Of a stretch of DNA of 64,000 bases, positions 51,694 to 60,526 are shown one piece after another. This stretch comes from Seminibacterium arietis (GTDB lineage: Bacteria > Pseudomonadota > Gammaproteobacteria > Enterobacterales > Pasteurellaceae): assembly GCF_042675725.1 (NCBI RefSeq), contig NZ_JBHTJN010000012.1, positions 124,001-188,000 of the forward strand, in the 5' to 3' direction. Positions within the stretch are counted from its first letter, which is position 1. Each line of letters begins with the position of its first letter. The notes beneath the pieces are model-generated. The model searched no databases. It was not told the origin of the DNA and was given only the letters and a program-made list of their open reading frames with translations. The translations under genes were made by a program, and so were the position numbers.

Positions 51694-51750
51694 TAAAAGT
51701 GCGGTAAATCTTTGTGAGTTTAAATCACTAAAATAATGACCGCACTTTAT
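51694..51750. terminator. Terminator from an inverted pair of uptake sequences
   Basis: TAAAAGTGCGGT (51694-51705) and ACCGCACTTTA (51739-51749) form an 11-bp stem with a long loop between convergent rlmB and nanA. Confidence 0.65.
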
Positions 51751-51763
51751 TGTTAGAAAAAAG

Positions 51764-52645
51764 TCATGATAGATATTTTTCTTTCAATTTTTTTGCTACA
51801 GAAAGTTGTTCTTCCGTTGCTTTAGCAGTCATTGGTTCACGGCAGAATCCTGCATCGACACCTTCTAGTTTTAGTAATTCTTTGATAGTTAGATATAAAC
51901 CGTTGGCAAGTATTCCCTCAATAAGATCATTAGTAACATGTTGAATTTCTAATGCTTCTTCTAATTTTCCTGCTTTAGTTAAATTAAAAATTTGTCTTGC
52001 ACGGATACCATTAACGTTGAATGTGCTACCAATTGCACCATCTACTCCTAATGAAACTGCGGGGAGCATCATTTCATCGAATCCAGCCCAAATTAAACGA
52101 TCTGGATAGGATTTTTTTAAACGCTCTAATAGATAAAAATCTCCTGCTGTGAACTTTACTCCTAGTATTTTCGGATTTTGATAAAGCTCACCAAATTGAG
52201 ATATGCCCATATTCACACCTGTGAGGAATGGAATTGAATAAACAATCATATTATTGCCTGTTTCAGCAATGATTTTATCGTAGTAGTGTTTGATTTCAGC
52301 AAAACTAAACTTATAGTAAAAAGGTGTAACTGCAGATAAACAGTCGTAGCCAAGCTCAGTTGCATATTTACCTAGTTCTATTGCTTCATGCAAATTAACG
52401 CTACCCACTTGGGCGATTAATCCAACTTGATCTTTAGCTTCATCTTTAGCTATACGGAAAATTTCTTTTTTTTCTTTTGTAGAAAGCATAAAGTTTTCGC
52501 CAGTACTACCGCCAACATACAATCCATCTACTTTCATTTTATCAATGTTATAGCGGATAATTTGACGTAATCCTTTTTCATTAATTGAGCCGTCTTCATT
52601 ATATGAAACTAATAATGCACTGAAGATGCCTGTTAATTTTTTCAT
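51764..52645 (-). CDS. nanA: N-acetylneuraminate lyase
   Basis: Aldolase that splits sialic acid into N-acetylmannosamine and pyruvate. The 293-residue product has GGSTGENFMLS, the Tyr in VYSIPFLTG, and the Schiff-base Lys in GVKFTAGD. Start at the second of two adjacent ATGs, 6-7 bases after AGGAG. It is the last gene of nanE-nanK-yhcH-nanR-nanA. Confidence 0.96.
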   Translation of the reverse strand: MKKLTGIFSALLVSYNEDGSINEKGLRQIIRYNIDKMKVDGLYVGGSTGENFMLSTKEKKEIFRIAKDEAKDQVGLIAQVGSVNLHEAIELGKYATELGYDCLSAVTPFYYKFSFAEIKHYYDKIIAETGNNMIVYSIPFLTGVNMGISQFGELYQNPKILGVKFTAGDFYLLERLKKSYPDRLIWAGFDEMMLPAVSLGVDGAIGSTFNVNGIRARQIFNLTKAGKLEEALEIQHVTNDLIEGILANGLYLTIKELLKLEGVDAGFCREPMTAKATEEQLSVAKKLKEKYLS

Positions 52646-52666
52646 CATTTTCTCCTAGTTAGTAAA

Positions 52667-53536
52667 TTATTTAATTTGTTGTTCTAAAATAACATCAACG
52701 GTTTTTTGTTTCATTTCGATTGCATTTTCTTCTTCTATTTGAATAATCAATGCATAAATAAGATCTAACACAAAAAGTTGTGCGATTTTTGTACCAATAG
52801 AGTCACCTTGTAATTGACCTTGTTTGTGTCCATTAATCAGAACATAGTCAGCCACTTCAGTAATTGGTGAACGCAGATTATGAGTTAATGCAATAGTTGT
52901 TGCTTTATTTTTTTTAGCAATCTGCAAGGCGTGGGTTGTTTCTTTTGAGTAACCAGAGTGACTTATTCCAATAACGACATCATGACTATTCATTAAAGAA
53001 GCTTGCATATACATAAAGTGGTTATTAGATATAGCATCAACTTGCAAACCAATTCGCATTAACTTGTTTTTAGTGTCTTCTGCGGTTATTCCTGATGAGC
53101 CTACACCAAATAAGAAAATTCTTTTTGCTTTTCTTATTACTGAAACTACTTTTTTTAATTGATTAAAATCAAGCAAATTAATGGTTTCATTAATGACTTT
53201 ATTAATAGAGTTTTGTAGTTTTTCAGCAATATGTTTTGCATCATCAGATTTTGTTATGTTGCTTTCTAATAGTAGATTGGATTGCTTCTTCTTAGTGGCT
53301 AATTCAATAGAAAGTTGTAATTTAAAATCGGTGAATCCTTTAAATCCTAATGTGCGACAAAAACGAATAAAAGTTGCCTCACCAACATCAAATTGTTGTG
53401 CAATTTCAGAGAGAGAACAACGGCTGAGTAGATCTGGAGAAGATAAAATCATTGACGCAATTTTTTTCTCTGTTTTAGTTAAACTATTGTATAACGCACC
53501 TATTGTATCAAGAATATTTCCGCTAACGGCTAGCAT
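52667..53536 (-). CDS. siaR: RpiR-family regulator of sialic acid use (SiaR/NanR-like)
   Basis: A 289-residue regulator: N-terminal helix-turn-helix (SLSEIAQQFDVGEATFIRFCRTLGF in two parts) and a C-terminal SIS sugar-phosphate-binding domain (IFLFGVGSSGITAEDTKNKLMRIG; GISHSGYSKETTHALQIAKKN). In H. influenzae the SiaR regulator of this type responds to glucosamine 6-phosphate, an intermediate of the pathway, and works with Crp. Its place inside the catabolic operon supports the same role. Confidence 0.9.
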   Translation of the reverse strand: MLAVSGNILDTIGALYNSLTKTEKKIASMILSSPDLLSRCSLSEIAQQFDVGEATFIRFCRTLGFKGFTDFKLQLSIELATKKKQSNLLLESNITKSDDAKHIAEKLQNSINKVINETINLLDFNQLKKVVSVIRKAKRIFLFGVGSSGITAEDTKNKLMRIGLQVDAISNNHFMYMQASLMNSHDVVIGISHSGYSKETTHALQIAKKNKATTIALTHNLRSPITEVADYVLINGHKQGQLQGDSIGTKIAQLFVLDLIYALIIQIEEENAIEMKQKTVDVILEQQIK

Positions 53537-53549
53537 AATCCCTCCGAGT

Positions 53550-54023
53550 TTATTGATTGATTAGTTGGTAGGGGATTTTTACAACTAATTTTTTTATATG
53601 TGTTGGTTTGCCCTCAATTTTGCAACAAGGTTTATGCACTTCATAAGGAAAGAAAACCGCAAACATTTTAGGTTGTAACACGACCGCACTTTTGCATGGA
53701 ATATCAGGAGTAAGTTGATAATCATCAGTATCTACATAATCAGAATATTGATTTAAATCAGGATAGCTTAAACCGTATTCAATACAATCTACACCAGAGA
53801 TAATTACTTGAACATCAATGTGGTTACGATGAATTTCTGCTTGTTTGCTTTCTGCGGAAGTTGCTTCTGTTTCCATAACATTCATGTAAATTTCATCAGT
53901 AATATTATGTCGTCCAGTTTCTAATTTAGTAAGATCCAATGAATTTAAATAATCGCAAACATCAGCGATTACGTTAGGCAATGCCACGTTAAAATCAGAT
54001 CTAGTTAAATCACCCAAAATCAT
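53550..54023 (-). CDS. nanQ: YhcH/NanQ-family (DUF386) anomerase-like protein
   Basis: A 157-residue cupin-like protein with VMETEATSAESKQAEIHRNHIDVQVIISG (in parts) and FFPYEVHKPCCK, which supply the His/Glu metal ligands. E. coli YhcH (NanQ) speeds opening of cyclic sialic acids. Start placed at the ATG at 54023, 6 bases after AAGGA; a GTG at 54029 overlapping the nanK stop is too near that site. Uptake core at 53683-53691. Confidence 0.87.
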   Translation of the reverse strand: MILGDLTRSDFNVALPNVIADVCDYLNSLDLTKLETGRHNITDEIYMNVMETEATSAESKQAEIHRNHIDVQVIISGVDCIEYGLSYPDLNQYSDYVDTDDYQLTPDIPCKSAVVLQPKMFAVFFPYEVHKPCCKIEGKPTHIKKLVVKIPYQLINQ

Positions 54024-54025
54024 GA

Positions 54026-54916
54026 TCACTCCTTATTAAATTGGTTTAAAGATTGTTCTAGCCAGTAGGCTGCTCCAATTAATCCAGCATCAGCACCGTA
54101 TTTTGCTGTTTCTAATGAACAATGGTAAATAGGAGGCATGCTGTCTAAATACTGTTTGACTAAACTCAAATACCCTTCTGCTAATCCTACGCTACCACCA
54201 ATAACAGTTTTTTGGATATTTAATCCAATAACCATGTCTGCAATTAAATTAGCAATAGCAGAAGCCGATCTTTGCACAAGTGCGGTCGCTTTTTCATGGT
54301 TTTTGTGAAATAAGTCGAAAACTTGTTTAGGGGTAAGAGGAGGATTCCATTGAGAAGAAACTAACTCAATTGCTCTGCCAGCAGCTATAGCTTCAACACA
54401 ACCTATACGCCCACAACCACAGACTGGACCTCGTGGATCTGCTAAAGAATGACCAATATGTCCTGAAATACCATTTGGACCAGTAGTAAGTTTGCCATCT
54501 AAAATAATACCGCCACCAACACCAGTAGAAACTGTAATAAATAGAAAATTTTGTATTACACTTTGATCTTGTTCTTTGTACTCAGCACAAACAGCAGCCT
54601 GTACATCATTAAGTAAACCAATAGGTTTATCGGTGTATCTAGCAATGCTCTCTTTGAGTGGAAAATTAGCTAATCCTCCTAAATTTTTAGGATTAAGTGC
54701 AGTTAAGATACCTTTATCAATAATGCCTGTAGATGCTACTGCAACGGCATCAAATTGTCCTTTATAAGAATGAAGAATAGCGTCTAATACAAGATGCATT
54801 TCTGTAGCTACATTTTGTTGTGGTGTAGCAATCTGTTGGCGTTGATGAACTATTCCTTGTTCAATAATTGCAGCAGCGATTTTGGTACCGCCAATATCTA
54901 ATGCTAAACAACGCAT
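54026..54916 (-). CDS. nanK: N-acetylmannosamine kinase
   Basis: ROK-family sugar kinase (296 residues) that makes N-acetylmannosamine 6-phosphate. ALDIGGTKIAAAI is the phosphate loop, VSTGVGGGIILDG the second phosphate motif, and CGCGRIGCVEAIAAG the structural zinc site. Only 2-3 bases separate it from both neighbours. Uptake core at 54279-54287. Confidence 0.95.
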   Translation of the reverse strand: MRCLALDIGGTKIAAAIIEQGIVHQRQQIATPQQNVATEMHLVLDAILHSYKGQFDAVAVASTGIIDKGILTALNPKNLGGLANFPLKESIARYTDKPIGLLNDVQAAVCAEYKEQDQSVIQNFLFITVSTGVGGGIILDGKLTTGPNGISGHIGHSLADPRGPVCGCGRIGCVEAIAAGRAIELVSSQWNPPLTPKQVFDLFHKNHEKATALVQRSASAIANLIADMVIGLNIQKTVIGGSVGLAEGYLSLVKQYLDSMPPIYHCSLETAKYGADAGLIGAAYWLEQSLNQFNKE

Positions 54917-54918
54917 GA

Positions 54919-55608
54919 TTATTCCTTAGCTGATTTCACAGCATTACTAAACCAACTGACAATGTGTTCTAATCGAGTAAGAGCAGAACCAACAGTTACA
55001 CAATCAGCTCCTATTGCTATTGCTTCCTTTGCTAGTTCAGGGGTATTGTAACGACCTTCTGCCATTACATAACAACCTGCGGCTTTCAAGTCCTTAACTA
55101 ATTGATAATCTGGTTCTTGCGGAACTTTATCACTTGTGTATCCTGACATTGTACTACCAATAATATCGAATCCTAGTCGCTGACAATAAAGTCCTTCTTC
55201 TAAATTTGAACAGTCTGCCATAGCTAAGCATCCATTTTCTTTAATTTTTTTCACCGCACTTTTAATATCTACAGGACGAGGACGGTTAGTTCCATCAACA
55301 GCAATAATATCAGCACCAGCAGCAGCTAAGTCATCAATGTCCTGTAAAAATGGTGTAATCCTTACGGGACTATCTGATAAATCACGTTTTACAATACCAA
55401 TAATGGGTACATGGACTTTATCACGAGTAGCTTTCAGATTTTCAATTCCTTCGATACGTATGCCACTAGCACCTCCAATAACAGATGCTTGGGCCATTGC
55501 GGAGACGATTTCTGGTTTATCTAAAGGACCATCATCAACAGGTTGGCAGGAGGCAATCAATCCATATCTAATTTGGTCTAAAATTGCTTTATGTGATAAT
55601 TTTGACAT
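54919..55608 (-). CDS. nanE: N-acetylmannosamine-6-phosphate 2-epimerase
   Basis: TIM-barrel epimerase (229 residues) that makes N-acetylglucosamine 6-phosphate. Family segments include GLIASCQPVDDGPLDKPE, IRIEGIENLKA, VPIIGIVKRDL and TVGSALTRLEHI. GGAG 5 bases before the ATG at 55608 decides the start. First gene of the operon. Uptake core at 55253-55261. nagA and nagB, needed next in the route, are not in the window. Confidence 0.95.
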   Translation of the reverse strand: MSKLSHKAILDQIRYGLIASCQPVDDGPLDKPEIVSAMAQASVIGGASGIRIEGIENLKATRDKVHVPIIGIVKRDLSDSPVRITPFLQDIDDLAAAGADIIAVDGTNRPRPVDIKSAVKKIKENGCLAMADCSNLEEGLYCQRLGFDIIGSTMSGYTSDKVPQEPDYQLVKDLKAAGCYVMAEGRYNTPELAKEAIAIGADCVTVGSALTRLEHIVSWFSNAVKSAKE

Positions 55609-55702
55609 ATAAACTCCAATAAAAATAAAATAAAAGAAGTTAATCTTCTTTTTTGATAGGATAATCATATAGGAATAAAAAACAAGTAAAATAATTGAAA
55701 AT

Positions 55703-55718
55703 TGAGATCTTGATCATA
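55703..55718. promoter_or_regulatory. Candidate Crp site upstream of nanE
   Basis: TGAGA-N6-TCATA matches 8 of 10 conserved positions of TGTGA-N6-TCACA and lies about 95 bases before the nanE start, in the 275-base region shared with divergent ftsB. Crp control of nan genes is known in H. influenzae. Nothing else stands out in this spacer beyond AT-rich promoter-like sequence. Confidence 0.4.
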
Positions 55719-55883
55719 AAAACGGAGTGATATTTCAAAGTATACTAAGAGGTAATAATTTTATTTTGATATTTTTGTTATTTGGATTCAAATACAGAGA
55801 AATGTAAAAAATAGCGGTATTTTTTCTCATTTTACCTATTTTAAGGTACACTATAGTATGTTTTTTAGAATAGTGACAGTATT

Positions 55884-56162
55884 ATGCGTTTATTAATTTT
55901 CATGCTTGCGGCAATTTTATTAATGTTCCAATATGATTTCTGGTTTGGAAAGAATGGTTATATAGATTGTCTGGAGACAAATAGAGAAATAGCAATTCGC
56001 AAACAGGAAAATGATAAATTAATAAATAGAAATCAAGAAGTTAATGCTGAAATTAAAGACTTAAAAGAAGGTGTAGCAGCAATAGAGGAACGAGCAAGAC
56101 TAGAGCATGAAATGATTAAAGATGATGAAACATTTTATCGGATTGGAAAAGAGTATAAATAG
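55884..56162 (+). CDS. ftsB: Cell division protein FtsB
   Basis: A 92-residue bitopic membrane protein of the FtsQLB complex. One N-terminal transmembrane helix (about 3-20), then a coiled coil (QENDKLINRNQEVNAEIKDL) and a short periplasmic tail with ERARLEHEMIKDDETFYRI, the FtsB signature. It precedes ispD by 13 bases, as in E. coli. Confidence 0.95.
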   Translation: MRLLIFMLAAILLMFQYDFWFGKNGYIDCLETNREIAIRKQENDKLINRNQEVNAEIKDLKEGVAAIEERARLEHEMIKDDETFYRIGKEYK

Positions 56163-56175
56163 AGTATAAAAAAAT

Positions 56176-56877
56176 ATGCAAAAAAGAGTGGATAAAATTA
56201 TTGCGATAGTACCTGCAGCAGGTGTTGGTAGCAGAATGCAAGCAGATAGACCTAAGCAATATCTTGAAATTCAAGGAAAAACAGTATTAGAACATTCATT
56301 GAATGTATTGTTGGATTATCCACCAATTGCTAAAGTTATTGTCGCTGTTAGTAAAGATGATCCTTACGTAGAAAGTCTTTCATTCCTACATAGAGAAGAA
56401 ATTGAACTAGTTCATGGTGGGGATAGTCGAGCAGAATCAGTATTTAATGGGTTGAAACAAATTCAAGATGCTGAGAATACTTGGGTATTAGTCCATGATG
56501 CAGCTCGTCCTTGTTTAACTCATCAGGATTTAGATCAGCTAATACGAGTCGTTGATGAACACGGTGCAATTTTAGCTGTGCCAGTAGTTGAAACCGTAAA
56601 AAAAATGACTATTGATAGACGTATTTTGGCTACAGAAGATCGATCTTATTTTTGGTTAGCACAAACACCTCAATTTTTTCGTGCAGATTTGCTGAAAAAA
56701 GGATTGGCATTCGCATTAGAACGAAACTTACAAGTAACAGACGATGCATCTGCAATGGAATTAATAGGGTTTCAACCGCACTTAGTGACAGGACGGCGTG
56801 ACAATATTAAAATTACTCATCCAGAAGATTTAGCTTTAGCAGAATTTTACTTAGCTAAAAAACTAACTAAGATTTAA
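56176..56877 (+). CDS. ispD: 2-C-methyl-D-erythritol 4-phosphate cytidylyltransferase
   Basis: Third step of the MEP isoprenoid route (233 residues). AIVPAAGVGSRMQADRPKQY is the CTP-binding loop; VHDAARPCLT and QTPQFFRADLL complete the signature. The usual partner ispF does not follow; a Kef-type antiporter gene follows instead after 11 bases. Uptake core at 56775-56783. Confidence 0.96.
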   Translation: MQKRVDKIIAIVPAAGVGSRMQADRPKQYLEIQGKTVLEHSLNVLLDYPPIAKVIVAVSKDDPYVESLSFLHREEIELVHGGDSRAESVFNGLKQIQDAENTWVLVHDAARPCLTHQDLDQLIRVVDEHGAILAVPVVETVKKMTIDRRILATEDRSYFWLAQTPQFFRADLLKKGLAFALERNLQVTDDASAMELIGFQPHLVTGRRDNIKITHPEDLALAEFYLAKKLTKI

Positions 56878-56888
56878 AGGGGGAATTT

Positions 56889-58706
56889 ATGGCGGCTACA
56901 GAAGGAGCAAACTATCTTATTAGCGTTGTGACGTTATTAACAGCAGCAGTAGTAGCAGTACCACTGTTTAAGCGACTCGGTTTAGGGGCTGTATTGGGAT
57001 ATTTAGCAGCAGGACTTGTGATAGGACCTTTTGGTTTAGGGTTGTTTACTGATCCAAATAGCATTATTCATATTGCTGAACTAGGTGTAGTAATGTTTCT
57101 TTTTATTATAGGGTTAGAAATGAAGCCATCTCATATCTGGGGGCTTCGTAATCATATTTTTTGTTTAGGTACGTTACAGATAGGATTATGTACAGCGGTT
57201 TTAACTGCGGTTGGAATTTTAGTTGGTTTAGAATGGCAAATCGCTTTCGTTTGTGCAGCTGGCTTTGTATTGACTTCTACAGCAATTGTAATGCAAGAAT
57301 TAAGTGAACGAGGAGATATGGCTAGTCCACGTGGGCAACGAATTGTTTCAATTCTATTATTTGAAGATTTGTTAATTGTGCCATTATTAGCGTTCATTGC
57401 TTTCATTGCTCCCACAGACCCTGAACATATTACTCTTGCTGCGACACCATTATGGCAAAGAATCGCAATGAAAGGTGCCGTACTTGTTGTGTTGATTGCG
57501 GCAGGATTATGGTTATTGAATCCATTGTTTAGAATGCTTGCAAAAACTAAAATTAGAGAAATGATGACAGCTGCTGCATTGTTAGTGGTCTTAGGATCTG
57601 CATTGCTAATGGAAATGGGTGGACTTTCAATGGCAATGGGAGCATTTTTGGCTGGTGTATTATTATCGGAGTCAAGTTTTCGACACCAGCTGGAAGCTGA
57701 TGTAGAGCCATTTCGAGGTTTATTACTAGGGCTATTTTTTCTTGGTGTAGGAATGTCCTTAGATTTGGCTGTAGTAGCACAGAATTGGTGGGTGATCTTG
57801 CTTGGTGTTATTGTATTTATGCTATTAAAAGCACTGTGTATTTATGTAGTTGCTTTAATAACACGAACGCCAAATGGAGATGCAATTGATCGTGCAATTA
57901 TTATGGCTCAAGGTGGAGAGTTTGCTTTTGTGTTATTTTCTACAGCAGCAAGTTTACGAGTAATCGATCAAGAGATACAAGCTAACATTACTGCTATTGT
58001 CGTTTTATCTATGGTATTAACTCCTGTATTTGTTATTTTGCAGAAGAAATATATTATTCCTCGCTTTAAAAATACGACTTATCAGCCAGCAGATCATATT
58101 GATGATCAGCATCCTATTGTATTAGTTGGTTTGGGGCGATCAGGTCAAGTAATTAACCGTTTATTAGTGATGACGGGACATCATCCTACCGTAATAGATA
58201 AAGACGCAGCATTAATAGCGGGGATGAAAAAAATAGGTATTAAAAGCTATTATGGTGATGCAAGTCGTCCTGAATTGTTGCATGCGGCGGGTGTGGATAA
58301 TGCAGAATTATTAATTGTTGCAATTAATGATCCTCATCAAGCCATCCATATTGTTGAAATTGCTAGAAAAATCAATCCAAAAATTAAAATCATTGCTAGA
58401 GCTTACGATCAGATGCACGTATATGATTTATATCATGCTGGAGCAGATATTCAAGTTCGTGAAACATTTGATTCTTCAGTTAGAATTGCACGAAAAGCGT
58501 TAAGACAGCTAGGAATGGATGCTGAAATTGCTGATGAAATTTCGAAAACGTATTTTTATAAAGATCGTCACAGTTTAAAATTAATGGCAGAAGTATACGA
58601 TCCAAAAATCGATCGTTTTGAAAATAAAGAATTGATTAGAATGGCATTAGATATTAATCAGGAGATTATGGCAGAAATCCAGCAAATCATGAGTAAGCAA
58701 AAGTAA
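56889..58706 (+). CDS. kefB: Kef-type potassium/proton antiporter (CPA2 family)
   Basis: A 605-residue protein: about 12 membrane helices of the CPA2 fold (AELGVVMFLFIIGLEMKPS, ASPRGQRIVSILLFEDLLIVPLL) and a C-terminal RCK/TrkA-N domain with GLGRSGQVINRLL for NAD(H). KefB and KefC are alike at this level; no KefF or KefG ancillary gene adjoins it, so the symbol is only approximate. Likely role is glutathione-gated K+ efflux that acidifies the cytoplasm against electrophiles. Confidence 0.85.
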   Translation: MAATEGANYLISVVTLLTAAVVAVPLFKRLGLGAVLGYLAAGLVIGPFGLGLFTDPNSIIHIAELGVVMFLFIIGLEMKPSHIWGLRNHIFCLGTLQIGLCTAVLTAVGILVGLEWQIAFVCAAGFVLTSTAIVMQELSERGDMASPRGQRIVSILLFEDLLIVPLLAFIAFIAPTDPEHITLAATPLWQRIAMKGAVLVVLIAAGLWLLNPLFRMLAKTKIREMMTAAALLVVLGSALLMEMGGLSMAMGAFLAGVLLSESSFRHQLEADVEPFRGLLLGLFFLGVGMSLDLAVVAQNWWVILLGVIVFMLLKALCIYVVALITRTPNGDAIDRAIIMAQGGEFAFVLFSTAASLRVIDQEIQANITAIVVLSMVLTPVFVILQKKYIIPRFKNTTYQPADHIDDQHPIVLVGLGRSGQVINRLLVMTGHHPTVIDKDAALIAGMKKIGIKSYYGDASRPELLHAAGVDNAELLIVAINDPHQAIHIVEIARKINPKIKIIARAYDQMHVYDLYHAGADIQVRETFDSSVRIARKALRQLGMDAEIADEISKTYFYKDRHSLKLMAEVYDPKIDRFENKELIRMALDINQEIMAEIQQIMSKQK

Positions 58707-58731
58707 TTTAAACAGTTAGTTAAGTTGAAAT

Positions 58732-58783
58732 AAAAGTGCGGTTTCACAGTTGAAACATTTAAAAATCGACCGCACTTTTTTAT
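58732..58783. terminator. Terminator from an inverted pair of uptake sequences after kef
   Basis: AAAAGTGCGGT (58732-58742) and ACCGCACTTTT (58769-58779) form an 11-bp stem, with a smaller GTTTCA/TGAAAC hairpin in the loop, followed by T residues. Confidence 0.75.
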
Positions 58784-58817
58784 TGTTAAAATAAATTGGA
58801 GTGTAAGTTAATTTTTT

Positions 58818-60371
58818 ATGTTAGATATTTTTTTTGATTCGTCAGCAGTATTAGGACTGGTTACGCTAATTGTACTTGAAATTATTTTAGGTATAGATAA
58901 TCTTGTTTTCATTGCAATTCTTGCTAATAAACTTCCTCAGCATCAACGTAATAAAGCTAGAACTATTGGATTAAGCCTAGCATTATTAATGCGATTAGTG
59001 CTACTTTCTTTAATGTCATGGTTAATTACACTAACAAATCCTATTTTTGTATATAATAATTTTTCCTTGTCTTTGCGAGATATTATTTTATTAATTGGTG
59101 GTTTATTTTTAGTTTTTAAAGCAACAATGGAATTACATGAAAGGTTAGAAAATAAACCAGAAAGTCACAGCAGTAAAGTGCATGCAGGTTTTACTGCTGT
59201 TGTTGTACAAATTGTTATACTTGATGCTGTATTTTCTTTTGACGCTGTTGTTACGGCAGTAGGCATGGTGCAACACCTTTCTATAATGATGACAGCGGTA
59301 ATTGTTGCAATGGCATTGATGCTATTTGCATCTAAAACGCTAACAGAGTTTGTTAGTAGACACCCCACAGTTGTTATTTTATGTTTAAGTTTCCTTTTAA
59401 TGATCGGCTTTAGTTTAATTGCTGAAGGTGTTGGATTTCACATTCCAAAAGGCTATTTATATGCAGCTATTGGATTTTCTATTGTTATTGAATTTTTTAA
59501 CCAGTTTGCGAGTAGAAATAAAGCGAAATATGAGAGTCAGTTACCATTACGAGAAAGAACAGCAGATGCTATTCTAAGATTAATGGGTGGTAAATCAGCT
59601 GATGCAGCAGATCAAATTGAGAGTACACAACACAGTGAAGTATTGCAACCTTTTGCTCAAGAAGAACGTTATATGATAAGTGGGGTACTTGCTCTTGGAG
59701 ACCGCAATATTCAAACAATTATGACACCAAGAAATGAAATTTCATGGGTCAATATTGAGCTAAGTGCGGTAGAAATCAGACGACAATTATTAGATAGTCC
59801 ACATAATTTATTTCCTGTTTGTAAAGGTAGTATTGATAGAGTTTTAGGGGTTGTTAGAGCAAAAGATATGCTGGCAATATTGGACAATGATCCAGCTTCA
59901 TTAGTTAGTGAATTAAAACCGTTACTAGCAAAACATCAACCTATTTTTGTAAGTGAAATTATAGACAATTTAAAATTATTGAATATGCTGAAAAAAGCAA
60001 AAGGTAATTTAGCAATAGTTAAAGATGAATATGGTCAAGTAACTGGTTTAGTCAGTCCACTTGATTTATTAGAAGCTATTGCTGGTGAGTTTCCTGATGA
60101 AGATGAAAATCCTGATATTTCTAATATGGGTACCCACTGGATTGTTAAAGGAACGGCAAGTTTAGAACAATTGAAATTAGAATTAGATGAACCTGAATTA
60201 TTTGAAGAAGCAGAGCAATTTACTGTTAGTGGATTGCTATTATATCGATTTGATAATGTGCCTAATGTCAATGATAAAATTGCATTAGAGGGTTATCTAT
60301 TTACTGTATTAGAAGTACAAAATTCTAGAATACTATTAGTTAAAATCGAAAAAGAATTAGCAATAGCGTAA
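58818..60371 (+). CDS. TerC-family membrane protein with CBS and CorC/HlyC domains
   Basis: A 517-residue inner-membrane protein like E. coli YoaE/YegH. The TerC domain has seven helices, with EIILGIDNLVFIAILANKLP and ILDAVFSFDAVVTAVGM, whose Asp residues recall metal transport. A CBS pair lies at about 290-415 (IMTPRNEISWVNI, KGNLAIVKDEYGQVTGLVSPLDLLEAIAGEF), then a transporter-associated domain to the C-terminus. A role in metal homeostasis, possibly manganese or in exoenzyme metalation, is inferred from the family. Uptake core at 59762-59770. Confidence 0.88.
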   Translation: MLDIFFDSSAVLGLVTLIVLEIILGIDNLVFIAILANKLPQHQRNKARTIGLSLALLMRLVLLSLMSWLITLTNPIFVYNNFSLSLRDIILLIGGLFLVFKATMELHERLENKPESHSSKVHAGFTAVVVQIVILDAVFSFDAVVTAVGMVQHLSIMMTAVIVAMALMLFASKTLTEFVSRHPTVVILCLSFLLMIGFSLIAEGVGFHIPKGYLYAAIGFSIVIEFFNQFASRNKAKYESQLPLRERTADAILRLMGGKSADAADQIESTQHSEVLQPFAQEERYMISGVLALGDRNIQTIMTPRNEISWVNIELSAVEIRRQLLDSPHNLFPVCKGSIDRVLGVVRAKDMLAILDNDPASLVSELKPLLAKHQPIFVSEIIDNLKLLNMLKKAKGNLAIVKDEYGQVTGLVSPLDLLEAIAGEFPDEDENPDISNMGTHWIVKGTASLEQLKLELDEPELFEEAEQFTVSGLLLYRFDNVPNVNDKIALEGYLFTVLEVQNSRILLVKIEKELAIA

Positions 60372-60454
60372 ATAGAAAATAGATTAATGAATAATAGTAT
60401 ATTGAACTTATTTAGTATTTTTATTTCATAGTTCTAATTATAATCGATAATAAA

Positions 60455-60480
60455 TAGGGATAACTTAAACGTTATCCCTT
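60455..60480. terminator. Hairpin between convergent TerC-family gene and gapA
   Basis: AGGGATAAC and GTTATCCCT form a 9-bp stem with a 6-base loop. Neither side has a strong T-run, so efficiency is uncertain. Confidence 0.5.
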
Positions 60481-60526
60481 AAATATATCAGAAGTTGATC
60501 AGCAACAACTTTCGTTAAGTTTAATC

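Noticed and set aside
58818..60371. TerC-domain gene as a partner of the TerY-like island 40 kb away
   Set aside because: This is the widespread YoaE/YegH-type housekeeping family with CBS domains, it has an uptake core and lies in a core region; no link to the island is shown.
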